Shown piece after piece: positions 25,230 to 33,685 of a stretch of 33,685 bases of DNA (the stretch's first letter is position 1; each line of letters begins with the position of its first letter). The stretch is taken from the NCBI GenBank assembly GCA_003003615.1, contig PVWD01000035.1, positions 1 through 33,685 on the forward strand, written 5' to 3'. Position numbers and translations under genes: made by a program. The stretch comes from a filamentous cyanobacterium CCP2 (GTDB lineage: Bacteria; Cyanobacteriota; Cyanobacteriia; Elainellales; Elainellaceae). The notes under the pieces are model-generated. The model made no database searches. It saw only the letters and a program-made list of their open reading frames with translations, and was not told where the DNA came from.

Positions 25230-26747
25230 CTAAGTTTCTTTGCTTTCAGAAGTCGAAGAGTCAGGAGTAGGATTGTCTGTCCATTTGGGTGAGGCTTCCG
25301 CAGCGCGGTGAGTTGTTGGGTTGGGTTCGCTATAAGTTACAGGAGGAACCAGTTCTAGCTGAGCCGATCGTTTAGACTGGACCGCAGGTTGTCGCCTTCG
25401 ACGAGAAACCCCTTCCTCTGTCGTTTCTTCTGCCACCACCTCATAAAGAACCGCCCTCTTTTGAGCCTGTCCCTTTCGCAGCACACGCCCCAATCGCTGG
25501 ATATACTCCCGTGCGGAGCCAGTCCCTGATAGTAAGATCGCCACACTGGCTTCTGGTACATCCACCCCTTCGTTTAGCACATGGGACGCAACCAGCGTTT
25601 TGTAGGTTCCTTCCCGAAAGTTTTGCAAGATGGCATGACGTTCCTTTACCGGAGTTTGATGGGTGATGGCCGGAATTAAAAACGCCTGGGAAATGCGGTA
25701 AACCGTTGCATTATCGTTGGTAAAAATCAGCGTTTGCTCTGGGTAGTGCTGTGTCAGCAACTCGGCCAAAATTCGCAGCTTTCCTTCTGTGCCAAGGGCG
25801 ATCGTCCGGGCTTCTCGGTGAGCCAGCATGGCCCGTCGTCCGGATTGAGACTGAGCACTTGCTTGCACAAATCGTTGCCAACCCTGCAACGTTCCCAGCC
25901 AAATTTTGGACTTTTGCAAAAACTCATCGCGGGTTTGAATCAGGGCATCATACTGTTCTCTTTCCGAGGGTGACAGTTCCACTTTAATCTGGACAATTTC
26001 ATGATGGGCAAGGGCCTTACCTGCCAACTCTTCAGCCGTGCGATGATAAACCACCGCACCAAGCAACGAATCTAGATCGGTATGCTTACCGTCCGATCGA
26101 TCGGGTGTGGCAGTTAATCCCAGACGATAGGGAGAAATGGCATATTCAGCAATCACGCGGTTAAAGTCGGTGGGCAAATGGTGGCACTCATCGCAGATCA
26201 ACAGAGCATAGCGGTTTCCCAAAGATTCAGCGTGAATGGCAGCACTATCATAGGTTGCAACCAGAATCGGAGTTCGATCGCGGGAGCCACCACCCAGCAA
26301 ACCCACTTCGGCATCGGGAAAAGTCGTCACGAGTTGGGCATACCACTGATGCATCAAATCCAATGTGGGCACTGTGATCAGCGTACTGCAAGCCGTCTCC
26401 TGCATCGCCAGTTGGGCTAAATAGGTTTTTCCTGATGCTGTCGGTAGGACAACTACCCCCCGATGGCCGGCCTGAATCCAGGCGGTAAGAGCTTCCTGCT
26501 GATGGGAATAGGGCTGTCGTGCAGTTTGGGCAGCCAAGCTGACGGATGGAAAGTCCTGGGCTTCATCGGTAAAAGCCGTTTTTTCAGTTTTAAGGGTGGC
26601 AACTAATTCGCGATATTGGATCGCCGGAATCCGAAACCGCTCAACTCGATCGTCCCATGTTGCGTAGTCCACCCATGCCTTGCCTCTGGGTGGTGGATGC
26701 AAGATTAATGTACCGCGATCGAACTTCAAAGTTGGGATGCGCCCCAT
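25230..26747 (-). CDS. XPB/Ssl2-like SF2 helicase
   Basis: A 505-aa superfamily 2 DNA helicase/translocase. Walker A is PTASGKT at 102-108, motif II is DECH at 186-189, motif III is GLTATP, and the second RecA domain has TLIFTND, VASHVLNEGVDVP (motif V) and QRLGRVLRKG (motif VI). The N-terminal 75 residues resemble the short domain that precedes XPB-type helicases. The C-terminal 60 residues are charged and low complexity (SRRRRQPAVQSKR). Such proteins are found beside the Bax1/DUF790 nuclease in archaea and some bacteria; no such partner is adjacent here. The ATG at 26747 is the first start. A role in DNA repair is inference. Confidence 0.88.
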   Translation of the reverse strand: MGRIPTLKFDRGTLILHPPPRGKAWVDYATWDDRVERFRIPAIQYRELVATLKTEKTAFTDEAQDFPSVSLAAQTARQPYSHQQEALTAWIQAGHRGVVVLPTASGKTYLAQLAMQETACSTLITVPTLDLMHQWYAQLVTTFPDAEVGLLGGGSRDRTPILVATYDSAAIHAESLGNRYALLICDECHHLPTDFNRVIAEYAISPYRLGLTATPDRSDGKHTDLDSLLGAVVYHRTAEELAGKALAHHEIVQIKVELSPSEREQYDALIQTRDEFLQKSKIWLGTLQGWQRFVQASAQSQSGRRAMLAHREARTIALGTEGKLRILAELLTQHYPEQTLIFTNDNATVYRISQAFLIPAITHQTPVKERHAILQNFREGTYKTLVASHVLNEGVDVPEASVAILLSGTGSAREYIQRLGRVLRKGQAQKRAVLYEVVAEETTEEGVSRRRRQPAVQSKRSAQLELVPPVTYSEPNPTTHRAAEASPKWTDNPTPDSSTSESKET

Positions 26748-27026
26748 AGGATTCTGAGCAGATTTACCTTCTGCCTATTGTAAAAGAGGGCATGATGAAA
26801 CAATTGCGTATTAAAAAGGTGTAAATTCTTCCCGGATGGTCTAGGTAATCTATGAAAATTTGACTAGTTCATAAACGCACTCGGCTGCAATTCACAAATC
26901 TACTGAAATTTATGTGTCTCCCTGTTTGAGGTTTATAGAACAGGCTCCATTACTTAAGCAAACCACTAACAGGTTGATGCATCTGCCTTGGAAAGTCCGT
27001 TGTTTCTTTAGCAATTAAGGCAGATT
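26748..27026. other. Divergent intergenic region, helicase / PTPA-CTERM gene
   Basis: About 280 nt, AT-rich, without a gene or clear promoter hexamers. TAAGG lies about 7 nt before the ATG at 27027 as a possible ribosome-binding site. Confidence 0.4.
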
Positions 27027-27581
27027 ATGACTTTTACTAGAACCTTAGCCAACTGGACAGTACTTGCTGCGACGGTTGTAGGTGTTGGTATTGCAGCGGC
27101 ACCGGCTGAAGCTGCGGCTCTCAAATGGACTCTTCAAGATGTCACCTTCAACGATGGTGGAACAGCAACCGGAAGTTTCCTCTTCGATGCTGATACAAAC
27201 ACCTTCTCTGATGTGAATATCAACACATTCCTGAGCAATGGGAACCCGCTCGCAAATTATCTGTCCGCTTCGGGGAATGCAAATTTCTCCGTATCAACGA
27301 CTGCAACTTTATTTCCTCCAACTTTTAAGGCTCTGTTCCTTGGTTTCAGTAGCCCGCTTACAAACCTTGGAGGAACGGTTGACCTTCTGCCAACCATTGA
27401 GATCGCATTAGCGGATGGTTTCCCGCTTGCCCGTTCCATCAACGCTGGGACTCTCAGTGCCAGTGCTACCCCAATTCCCACTCCGGCTCTATTGCCGGGG
27501 CTGATCGGGTTAGGCGTAGGAGCTTTACGCAAGCGCAAGCAGGATGAAGAATCGCCAGAGCTTGAAGAAAGTAAAGCTTAA
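27027..27581 (+). CDS. Exported protein with a PTPA-CTERM sorting tail
   Basis: A 184-aa protein. A signal peptide covers residues 1-30 (LANWTVLAATVVGVGIAAAPAEA). The middle is a beta-rich, Ser/Thr/Asn-rich domain without a named family (WTLQDVTFNDGGTATGSFLFD). The C-terminus has the tripartite sorting signal: PTPA motif, hydrophobic helix (LLPGLIGLGVGAL) and basic cluster RKRK. It is the PTPA variant of PEP-CTERM, processed by an exosortase-type enzyme in the envelope. An acidic tail of 14 residues follows the basic cluster, which is unusual. No exosortase gene lies in the window. Confidence 0.88.
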   Translation: MTFTRTLANWTVLAATVVGVGIAAAPAEAAALKWTLQDVTFNDGGTATGSFLFDADTNTFSDVNINTFLSNGNPLANYLSASGNANFSVSTTATLFPPTFKALFLGFSSPLTNLGGTVDLLPTIEIALADGFPLARSINAGTLSASATPIPTPALLPGLIGLGVGALRKRKQDEESPELEESKA

Positions 27582-27594
27582 TTAATTTAGCCGT

Positions 27595-27653
27595 AGGGGC
27601 GAGCGTTATTCAAATCCCATTAGCAGCCAATGGGACTCACCACCCTTGCCCCT
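27595..27653. repeat. Nested hairpin between convergent genes
   Basis: Outer arms AGGGGCGAG (27595-27603) and CTTGCCCCT (27645-27653) enclose an inner hairpin CCCATT (27616-27621) with AATGGG (27629-27634). It occupies the gap between two convergent genes and may stop both transcripts, although no T-run follows. Confidence 0.5.
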
Positions 27654-27662
27654 TCCTGCCAA

Positions 27663-28532
27663 TTATTTCTCCTCAGAAAGCGGGTGATCGGGCGATCGAA
27701 CAGGTTGGCTCAACATATTCTCTAATTCTGTTCCTTCCAGGGTTGCGCCTTCCAGGTTGGCGTAGCTTAGGTCAGTTTCGCTGAGGTTCGCGTTTTGCAA
27801 ATTGGCTCCACTCAAATTGCTGTCGCGCAAATCGGCGTGGCTGAGATTGGCATGGTTGAGATTGGCCCCCAGTAAATCGGCTCCGTCCATTTTGGCGTGG
27901 CTCAGGTTTGCATAGCTCAGGTTTGCTCGGTTGAGTCTGGCTCCTCTGAGGTCTGCCTCGGTGAAATTGGCGTGGCTTAAGTCAGTTCCAATTAAGCGCG
28001 TTCCCTGCAATTTTGCGTCGTTCAAAACAGCATGATGCAGACAGGCTCTCCCTAATTCTGCTCGGCTTAAGTCAGCACGGGTCAGAATGGAGTGGCTTAA
28101 GTGGCTCCGGGTTAGCTCTGCTCCAATTAAGACGGCATCCTGTAAATTTGCATTATCTAAATTGGCCTCGCTAAAGTCCGATCGACTGAGATTGGCGTGG
28201 CTGAGGTTTGTCTGCCTCAAGTCGGACTGGCTCAGATAGGCTCCCAAGAGATTGGCGTGGCTGAGGTTAGCATCTTGAAGCATTGCCCCATCCAGATCAA
28301 CCCCGCTCAGGTCGGCTTCCCGTAAGTCTGCTCCTTGCAGATTTGCCCGACTCAGTTCTGCCCCACTCAAGTTCGATCGCCGCAGGTTTGCATCCTGCAA
28401 ATTCATTTCCTTTAGGCGACGCTTACTCAAATCAGCTCCACTCAGGTCAATTGCCTCGGAGGTTGTTTCTCTCCAAGTGTTCCAATCTTCGACGCTGTGC
28501 TGCGATCGGCTGAGATGGTCTGCATTTGCCAT
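27663..28532 (-). CDS. Pentapeptide-repeat protein
   Basis: A 289-aa protein. Residues 1-40 form a short N-terminal segment (MANADHLSRSQHSVEDWNTW), and from about residue 28 to 270 there are roughly 48 tandem pentapeptides of type A(D/N)LXX, such as ADLSG, ANLRR, ANLQG and ANLSH. Such repeats form a right-handed quadrilateral beta helix. Some members mimic DNA and inhibit gyrase, but most cyanobacterial ones have unknown roles. There is no signal peptide. The ATG at 28532 has a strong AGGAGG 9 nt upstream on the minus strand, so it is preferred over an upstream ATG at 28574. Confidence 0.93.
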   Translation of the reverse strand: MANADHLSRSQHSVEDWNTWRETTSEAIDLSGADLSKRRLKEMNLQDANLRRSNLSGAELSRANLQGADLREADLSGVDLDGAMLQDANLSHANLLGAYLSQSDLRQTNLSHANLSRSDFSEANLDNANLQDAVLIGAELTRSHLSHSILTRADLSRAELGRACLHHAVLNDAKLQGTRLIGTDLSHANFTEADLRGARLNRANLSYANLSHAKMDGADLLGANLNHANLSHADLRDSNLSGANLQNANLSETDLSYANLEGATLEGTELENMLSQPVRSPDHPLSEEK

Positions 28533-28808
28533 AACAATTGCCTCCTGGGGACGACGGTTAAGCCAACGGCTCACATGAACGAATGGGCAGATAAGGGATG
28601 TTAATCGTTATAGTGCAGATCCTGATAGTGAAAGCCTCGATCGCGCAAGTTTAATTCGTGCAAAGTGGGGTCTATCTAGAGAGCATAAGATCGTTTTAAG
28701 ATTCCCTTGCCAGTTGTATCCATCGCAATATATTTTGCTGCAATAAAAGACTAAGCTGAAAAAGAGTCTAGGTGTAGAGTGCAATCACAAGGGTAATCTG
28801 CCGTCATC

Positions 28809-29450
28809 ATGAATCGTTGTTGGTTAGCGTTAGCGATCGTTCTTGGAACAGTAGGGCATGCGATCGAAGTTGTGGCTCGTCCGGCTGAGGTGTTTTTGCC
28901 CCATCTTGAACAAATTCGGCTGAGTATTCCCCCTGATGATGTGTTGCGGTTGCCGTCAGAAATTTTATTGGGTGGGCCGGGGGGCTTGAATCCCAATGAG
29001 CTAATTGTCAAGGTTTTCCCTTCCAGTGCCCCAGCCCGACTCACCATTAGCCTGTTTACCTGCGAAAGTAGTCCCTTTCCTTGCCTTGTGGGTAGCTTCA
29101 CCGCCGAAAGTGCTGGCTCTGCGAATGCCCAACGAGAACTAGCCCGACACCAAGCCATGGATACACCCATTACCCTGGCTCAAGGGGTGCGGGGCTATTT
29201 GCAGGAAGGCCCCAGCCTCAACCCACCCTCTGATTTTTCATCGGTGATGTGGGAGCAAGAAGGCATGATCTACAGCGTCAGTTTTTTAGCTTCTGAACGG
29301 CAAAACATCCTCTTCATGGCGCGTTCAATGGCAATCCAGCCTCCCATTTTCTCGATGCAGGTTCCTCCAGTGCGATCGACTCCGCCCTCCACCGAACCTT
29401 CCATGGGAGTTTCTACCGAACCCTCTGCGGGCGATCGCCTGACTAGGTAG
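28809..29450 (+). CDS. Exported hypothetical protein upstream of atpD
   Basis: A 213-aa protein. A signal peptide covers about the first 23 residues (CWLALAIVLGTVGHAIEVVA). The body has a beta-rich domain with ELIVKVFPSSAPARLTISLFTC, a Cys pair (TCESSPFPC) that may form a disulfide, and VMWEQEGMIYSVSFLASERQNILFMARSM, which resembles beta-strand/helix ends of periplasmic lipoprotein-carrier-like folds, though I cannot name a family. The last 35 residues are Pro/Ser/Thr-rich. The ATG at 28809 starts the signal. It is about 120 nt before atpD, in the same direction, and probably separate. Confidence 0.65.
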   Translation: MNRCWLALAIVLGTVGHAIEVVARPAEVFLPHLEQIRLSIPPDDVLRLPSEILLGGPGGLNPNELIVKVFPSSAPARLTISLFTCESSPFPCLVGSFTAESAGSANAQRELARHQAMDTPITLAQGVRGYLQEGPSLNPPSDFSSVMWEQEGMIYSVSFLASERQNILFMARSMAIQPPIFSMQVPPVRSTPPSTEPSMGVSTEPSAGDRLTR

Positions 29451-29535
29451 AATTTCTCAGTAAAGAATTTTTTAAGGTGCTGATTCAGTGATAAGCTTTA
29501 GGGTGGCGATTTACAAATATTTAGGCTTTTTTTAA

Positions 29536-31029
<1,494 letters not shown>

Positions 31030-31034
31030 AAGTT

Positions 31035-31148
31035 GTAGGGATTTAGGGTTCAGGGATCAGAGATTAGGAGGGTAATCTCAGAAGCGAACCGTTCGTGAAT
31101 CTTGACATGAGCCTTGGTTCTACTCCTGATCCTGACCCCATTCCCTAC
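31035..31148 (+). repeat. Imperfect inverted repeat between atpD and atpC
   Basis: The arm at 31035-31070 (GTAGGGATTTAGGGTTCAGG...) is an imperfect reverse complement of 31119-31148 (...CCTGACCCCATTCCCTAC). The loop of about 48 nt contains CGAACCGTT at 31085-31093. As RNA it could form a long stem that tunes atpC expression or transcript stability. Confidence 0.55.
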
Positions 31149-31170
31149 TCCCTACTCCCTACTCCCTACT
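31143..31170 (+). repeat. CCCTACT heptamer repeated four times
   Basis: Four perfect tandem copies of CCCTACT just before the atpC start. Such heptamer arrays are a known type of short repeat in cyanobacteria. There is no clear Shine-Dalgarno between the array and the ATG at 31186. Confidence 0.85.
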
Positions 31171-31185
31171 CTTTGAAATACAACT

Positions 31186-31602
31186 ATGCCATTAACTGTA
31201 CGAGTGATTGCTCCCGACAAGACCGTCTGGGACTCTTCGGCTGAGGAAGTCATTCTACCCAGCACCACTGGTCAACTCGGTATCTTAACGGGTCACGCCC
31301 CCCTTCTCAGTGCGTTGGACATTGGGGTGATGCGAGTTAGAACCAATAAAGATTGGTCATCGATCGCCCTGATGGGTGGCTTTGCTGAAGTTGAAAATGA
31401 TGAAGTGATTATCCTTGTCAACGGTGCAGAGCGTGGAGATGTGATCGATCGAGAGAAAGCCCGCGCCGCCTACTCTGAAGCAGAAACTCGCCTAGGTCAA
31501 GTCCGCAGTAGCGGCAGCCGTCAAGAACTAATCCAGGCGGAGAAAGCACTTCGCCGTGCCCGTGCTCGGTTCCAAGCCGCAGGTGGCATGGTGCAAGTGT
31601 AG
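31186..31602 (+). CDS. atpC: ATP synthase F1 subunit epsilon
   Basis: Epsilon subunit of the F1 central stalk, 138 aa, which couples rotation and inhibits ATP hydrolysis. The N-terminal beta sandwich has [42 protein letters not shown], and [26 protein letters not shown] leads into the C-terminal two-helix domain rich in Arg and Ala ([13 protein letters not shown]). The ATG at 31186 matches the family. It is downstream of atpD in the same direction and followed by a second inverted repeat. Confidence 0.97.
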   Translation: MPLTVRVIAPDKTVWDSSAEEVILPSTTGQLGILTGHAPLLSALDIGVMRVRTNKDWSSIALMGGFAEVENDEVIILVNGAERGDVIDREKARAAYSEAETRLGQVRSSGSRQELIQAEKALRRARARFQAAGGMVQV

Positions 31603-31738
31603 GGTAATGGGTAATGGTAATCGGTGATGGGAAGTTTTGAGCTGCCTGTAGCATAACTATATTTCTACAAAAACGAACCGTTTCCCTTATTCGTCCTGAC
31701 AAACTACACCCATTACCCACTACCGATTACCCATTACC
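31601..31738 (+). repeat. Imperfect inverted repeat after atpC
   Basis: The arm 31601-31630 (AGGGTAATGGGTAATGG...) is an imperfect reverse complement of 31709-31738 (...CGATTACCCATTACC). The loop contains CGAACCGTT at 31674-31682, the same nonamer as in the loop of the atpD-atpC repeat. No T-run is present, so it is not a classical terminator. Confidence 0.55.
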
Positions 31739-31781
31739 AATTCGCTCCTAAATTACCAATTCGCGGTTCCCAATTCTTCAA

Positions 31782-32387
31782 TTACGGACTAACTACCTGG
31801 CTGCCATGACTGCGAGGGTCATCAGGGCGTGAGCTGGGGGTGGTTGCATCTAGTCCCGAAATGCGCCCTTTGGCTTGGGCGTAGGGTAGAGAGTGTTCAG
31901 TCATGAGAGCTTCCAGGTTGGCTGCCATAATCGTGCGGGGCTGCTCTCCGATAGTGCTGGCAAGGGTTTCCCCAGTGCGATCGAGGAAGACAAAATGGGG
32001 AATGCCGTCTACGCGATAGTGCAGCATTTCAGGTAGCCATTTCGTGTTATCCACGTTCAGCATGACGAAATTAACTCGATCGCCATATTCGGTTTTTAAT
32101 TCATCCATATCCTGCGCCATTGCCTGACAGGAGGTGCACCAGTCGGCGTAAAATTCCATTAACGTTGGCTTACCGTTGCTTAAAGCCTCCTCTAGTGGCA
32201 TTGAGCTTTCTGCCATCGCTGCCAGCGAAGCTGTATTGGTTCCGGTCTGTAGCCCCAGAAACACGGACGCACTCAAAAGCACCGCCACCAGAACAATCAC
32301 AAAATTCCGTAGACGGGTTGCAAAGGCAGACTTAGATGCATCAAACAGGGGAGACTCCGAAGCGGGTTTGGTTTGGTTGTCATTCAT
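31782..32387 (-). CDS. txlA: Membrane-anchored thioredoxin-like protein (TxlA/HCF164 type)
   Basis: A 201-aa protein with one N-terminal membrane segment (about residues 29-47, FVIVLVAVLLSASVFLGLQ) and a thioredoxin fold facing the lumen. The redox motif is WCTSC (C84 and C87) in LMEFYADWCTSCQAMAQDM, followed by FVMLNVDN and the cis-Pro segment GIPHFVFLD. This matches cyanobacterial TxlA and the plant HCF164, which works with CcdA in cytochrome b6f and c assembly; that role is by homology. The C-terminal 40 residues are low complexity. The ATG at 32387 is preferred over an upstream TTG. Confidence 0.9.
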   Translation of the reverse strand: MNDNQTKPASESPLFDASKSAFATRLRNFVIVLVAVLLSASVFLGLQTGTNTASLAAMAESSMPLEEALSNGKPTLMEFYADWCTSCQAMAQDMDELKTEYGDRVNFVMLNVDNTKWLPEMLHYRVDGIPHFVFLDRTGETLASTIGEQPRTIMAANLEALMTEHSLPYAQAKGRISGLDATTPSSRPDDPRSHGSQVVSP

Positions 32388-32499
32388 AGCAAACAAGCAA
32401 GTATCAAAGGAAACCTTTTAGAATTTAACGGAAGCGTTCCTCGCTCCAGATCTGGATTATAGATCAGTGCAGTTGAATGACTGGAAGCTGCTTGTGCAT

Positions 32500-33198
32500 T
32501 TACATGCGGTCTGCTCGAAATGCTGAGGCAGTCTTTACCTTTCCTGAAGCGGAGTATCGAAGCACTGAAGCGTATACAACAGCGAGAGTTAGGCGATGCC
32601 AGCTTGGTTGATTGATGGAGAACAGAATGCCTCCAGCGAGTGCTGCCCAACCCACAGGACCAAGGAGCAGGGCGATCGTCTGGCTCATTCCCAAATAAAT
32701 TGTAAAAGGGAGCATAATGCCCAGAGCTTGCGATAAACTGCCCAAAACGGTGCTTGCCAATAGGTAAACACCAAAACCGCTCATTTTTGCGATTGTCATC
32801 ACACTACCCGCCAGCAGCAAGGGTTCAAAATCAGGATCGTCCTTGCCTTTTTGCATTTCCATTGCCAGCTTTTGCTGCTGCTCCGGTGAGAGTTGTTCCA
32901 ACATCTTTTGAAACAGTTTAGCGACAACAGCAGTTTCGATTTCTCGTGCTTCTAGATCGTGCCATCGACGATCGCCCAAAGTTTCTGTCCAATCAATTCC
33001 AACTTGATCCGCAACATCGGTGACAACTTGCTTCCAGGAATCGTTCCAAAAAAGTTGTCCAATACTTCCTGCCCTGAGATAGCGGATATGGTTGCAAAGC
33101 GTGTCAGGGGCATCACCGAATTTTGAGTCGGTCAGTTTTGCCAGGGTTTGGCGTTGTTCCTTCGTAGCCGATCGGACAATTTTGTAAAATTCCCGCAT
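32500..33198 (-). CDS. YaaW/UPF0174-like membrane protein
   Basis: A 232-aa protein. The N-terminal part is soluble and helical (REFYKIVRSATKEQRQTLAKL), and the middle contains LFQKMLEQLSPEQQQKLAMEM. Two or three hydrophobic segments follow near residues 128-200 (SVMTIAKMSGFGVYLLASTVLG, SQTIALLLGPVGWAALAGGILFSI). The GFGVYLL...GPVGWA...TLAVVYASVLR pattern resembles the Escherichia coli YaaW (UPF0174/DUF3944) family, whose function is unknown. The match is from memory and partial. The ATG at 33198 has CTGAAGCTGAAAGAGAAC upstream on the minus strand, with GAGA as a weak ribosome-binding site. Confidence 0.6.
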   Translation of the reverse strand: MREFYKIVRSATKEQRQTLAKLTDSKFGDAPDTLCNHIRYLRAGSIGQLFWNDSWKQVVTDVADQVGIDWTETLGDRRWHDLEAREIETAVVAKLFQKMLEQLSPEQQQKLAMEMQKGKDDPDFEPLLLAGSVMTIAKMSGFGVYLLASTVLGSLSQALGIMLPFTIYLGMSQTIALLLGPVGWAALAGGILFSINQPSWHRLTLAVVYASVLRYSASGKVKTASAFRADRM

Positions 33199-33332
33199 GG
33201 TTCTCTTTCAGCTTCAGTTTCAGGATGATTGCATTTGCATCAATATCCTGTTACTCAAGCTAGCCGCCTTCCCTGCGACCGCGCATTAATATCGCTAAGC
33301 TTTAACTGAATAGCACAATCTAAGTAGAAATT

Positions 33333-33685
33333 GTGAAAAAGCGAGTTACTCTCATTTTCCCCAAACGATCGGTTCATATGCCAGTTACCTATCGGTTGGC
33401 CAAGGACTTTAATGTTGCTGCCAATATCATTCGGGCCCAGGTAACTCCCAATCAGGTGGGAACGCTGGTTGTTGAGCTATCGGGGGACATTGACCAGCTT
33501 GATGCCGCCCTAGACTGGATGCGATCGCAGGATATCGGCATTTCTCTGGTTAGACGAGAAATTGTCATTGATGAAGAAGTTTGCGTCCACTGTGGTTTAT
33601 GTACCGGAGTTTGCCCCACTGAAGCTCTCACGCTTGATCCTAAAACCTTCCGCCTTAACTTTACGCGATCGCGCTGTGTGGTTTG
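33333..33685 (+). CDS. NIL domain / 4Fe-4S ferredoxin, 3' end outside window
   Basis: The visible 117 codons encode a NIL domain (KKRVTLIFPKRSVHMPVTYRLAKDFNVAANII, then VGTLVVELSGDIDQLDAALDWM) followed by the first ferredoxin cluster motif CVHCGLCTGVCP. The sequence ends in SRCVV, where the second cysteine motif of a two-cluster ferredoxin begins. This domain pair is typical of cyanobacterial NIL-ferredoxin proteins; a redox partner is not known. The start is a GTG at 33333, without a clear ribosome-binding site. The ATG at 33378 inside the NIL domain is too late. Confidence 0.92.
   Translation, partial: MKKRVTLIFPKRSVHMPVTYRLAKDFNVAANIIRAQVTPNQVGTLVVELSGDIDQLDAALDWMRSQDIGISLVRREIVIDEEVCVHCGLCTGVCPTEALTLDPKTFRLNFTRSRCVV

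Overview
This window is chromosomal DNA from a cyanobacterium. The evidence is psbK, a RuBisCO accumulation factor (Raf1), a c6-type cytochrome, separate atpD-atpC (beta-epsilon) genes, a NIL-ferredoxin, and many GCGATCGC (HIP1) octamers. A PTPA-CTERM sorting tail at 27027-27581 suggests a Leptolyngbya-like lineage, but that is inference. I see no transposase, integrase, prophage or CRISPR array. Almost all of the window reads as core genome.

Layout. 1-910: 3' end of a 23S rRNA, the 5S rRNA and a rho-independent terminator. 1.1-6.8 kb: murF, then raf1 and hemW on the minus strand, a membrane PIN/TRAM protein and a small CxxC protein. 7.2-10.4 kb: a membrane Ser/Thr kinase, an exported PPC-domain protein and psbK. 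10.7-13.3 kb: a one-TM protein, a CIRCE-controlled groEL without groES, and a small convergent protein. 13.4-17.9 kb: a hairpin-rich intergenic stretch, a Tat-exported MBL-fold protein that lacks its metal-binding motifs, a Uma2-type protein, an Xaa-Pro aminopeptidase, a c6-type cytochrome and a CYTH protein. 18.0-21.5 kb: mscL, tRNA-Leu(CAA), a small coiled-coil gene, an M48 peptidase and a stand-alone protoglobin. 21.5-26.8 kb: murA, tRNA-Leu(CAG), a TrmH-family methyltransferase, an RRM protein with a long leader and an XPB-like helicase. 27.0-33.7 kb: the PTPA-CTERM protein, a pentapeptide-repeat protein, an exported hypothetical, atpD-atpC, a TxlA/HCF164-like thioredoxin, a YaaW-like membrane protein and a NIL/4Fe-4S ferredoxin cut by the window end.

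Functional groups are loose. Peptidoglycan precursor synthesis is represented by murF and murA. Photosynthesis and energy are represented by raf1, psbK, the c6-type cytochrome, atpD/atpC, TxlA and HemW. Protein quality control is represented by groEL, M48 and PepP.

The most interesting local structure is at 19227-19760. The 5' end of tRNA-Leu(CAA) is duplicated exactly at the 3' end of the M48 peptidase gene, and the two copies bracket a 424-bp segment with a coiled-coil ORF. If that segment is removed, the peptidase gene would overlap the tRNA and still end in the same residues. Other points worth a second look are the hairpin cluster at 13441-13593, the apparently metal-dead MBL protein, a Leu at the heme-tuning Gln position of the cytochrome, and matching inverted-repeat spacers on both sides of atpC.
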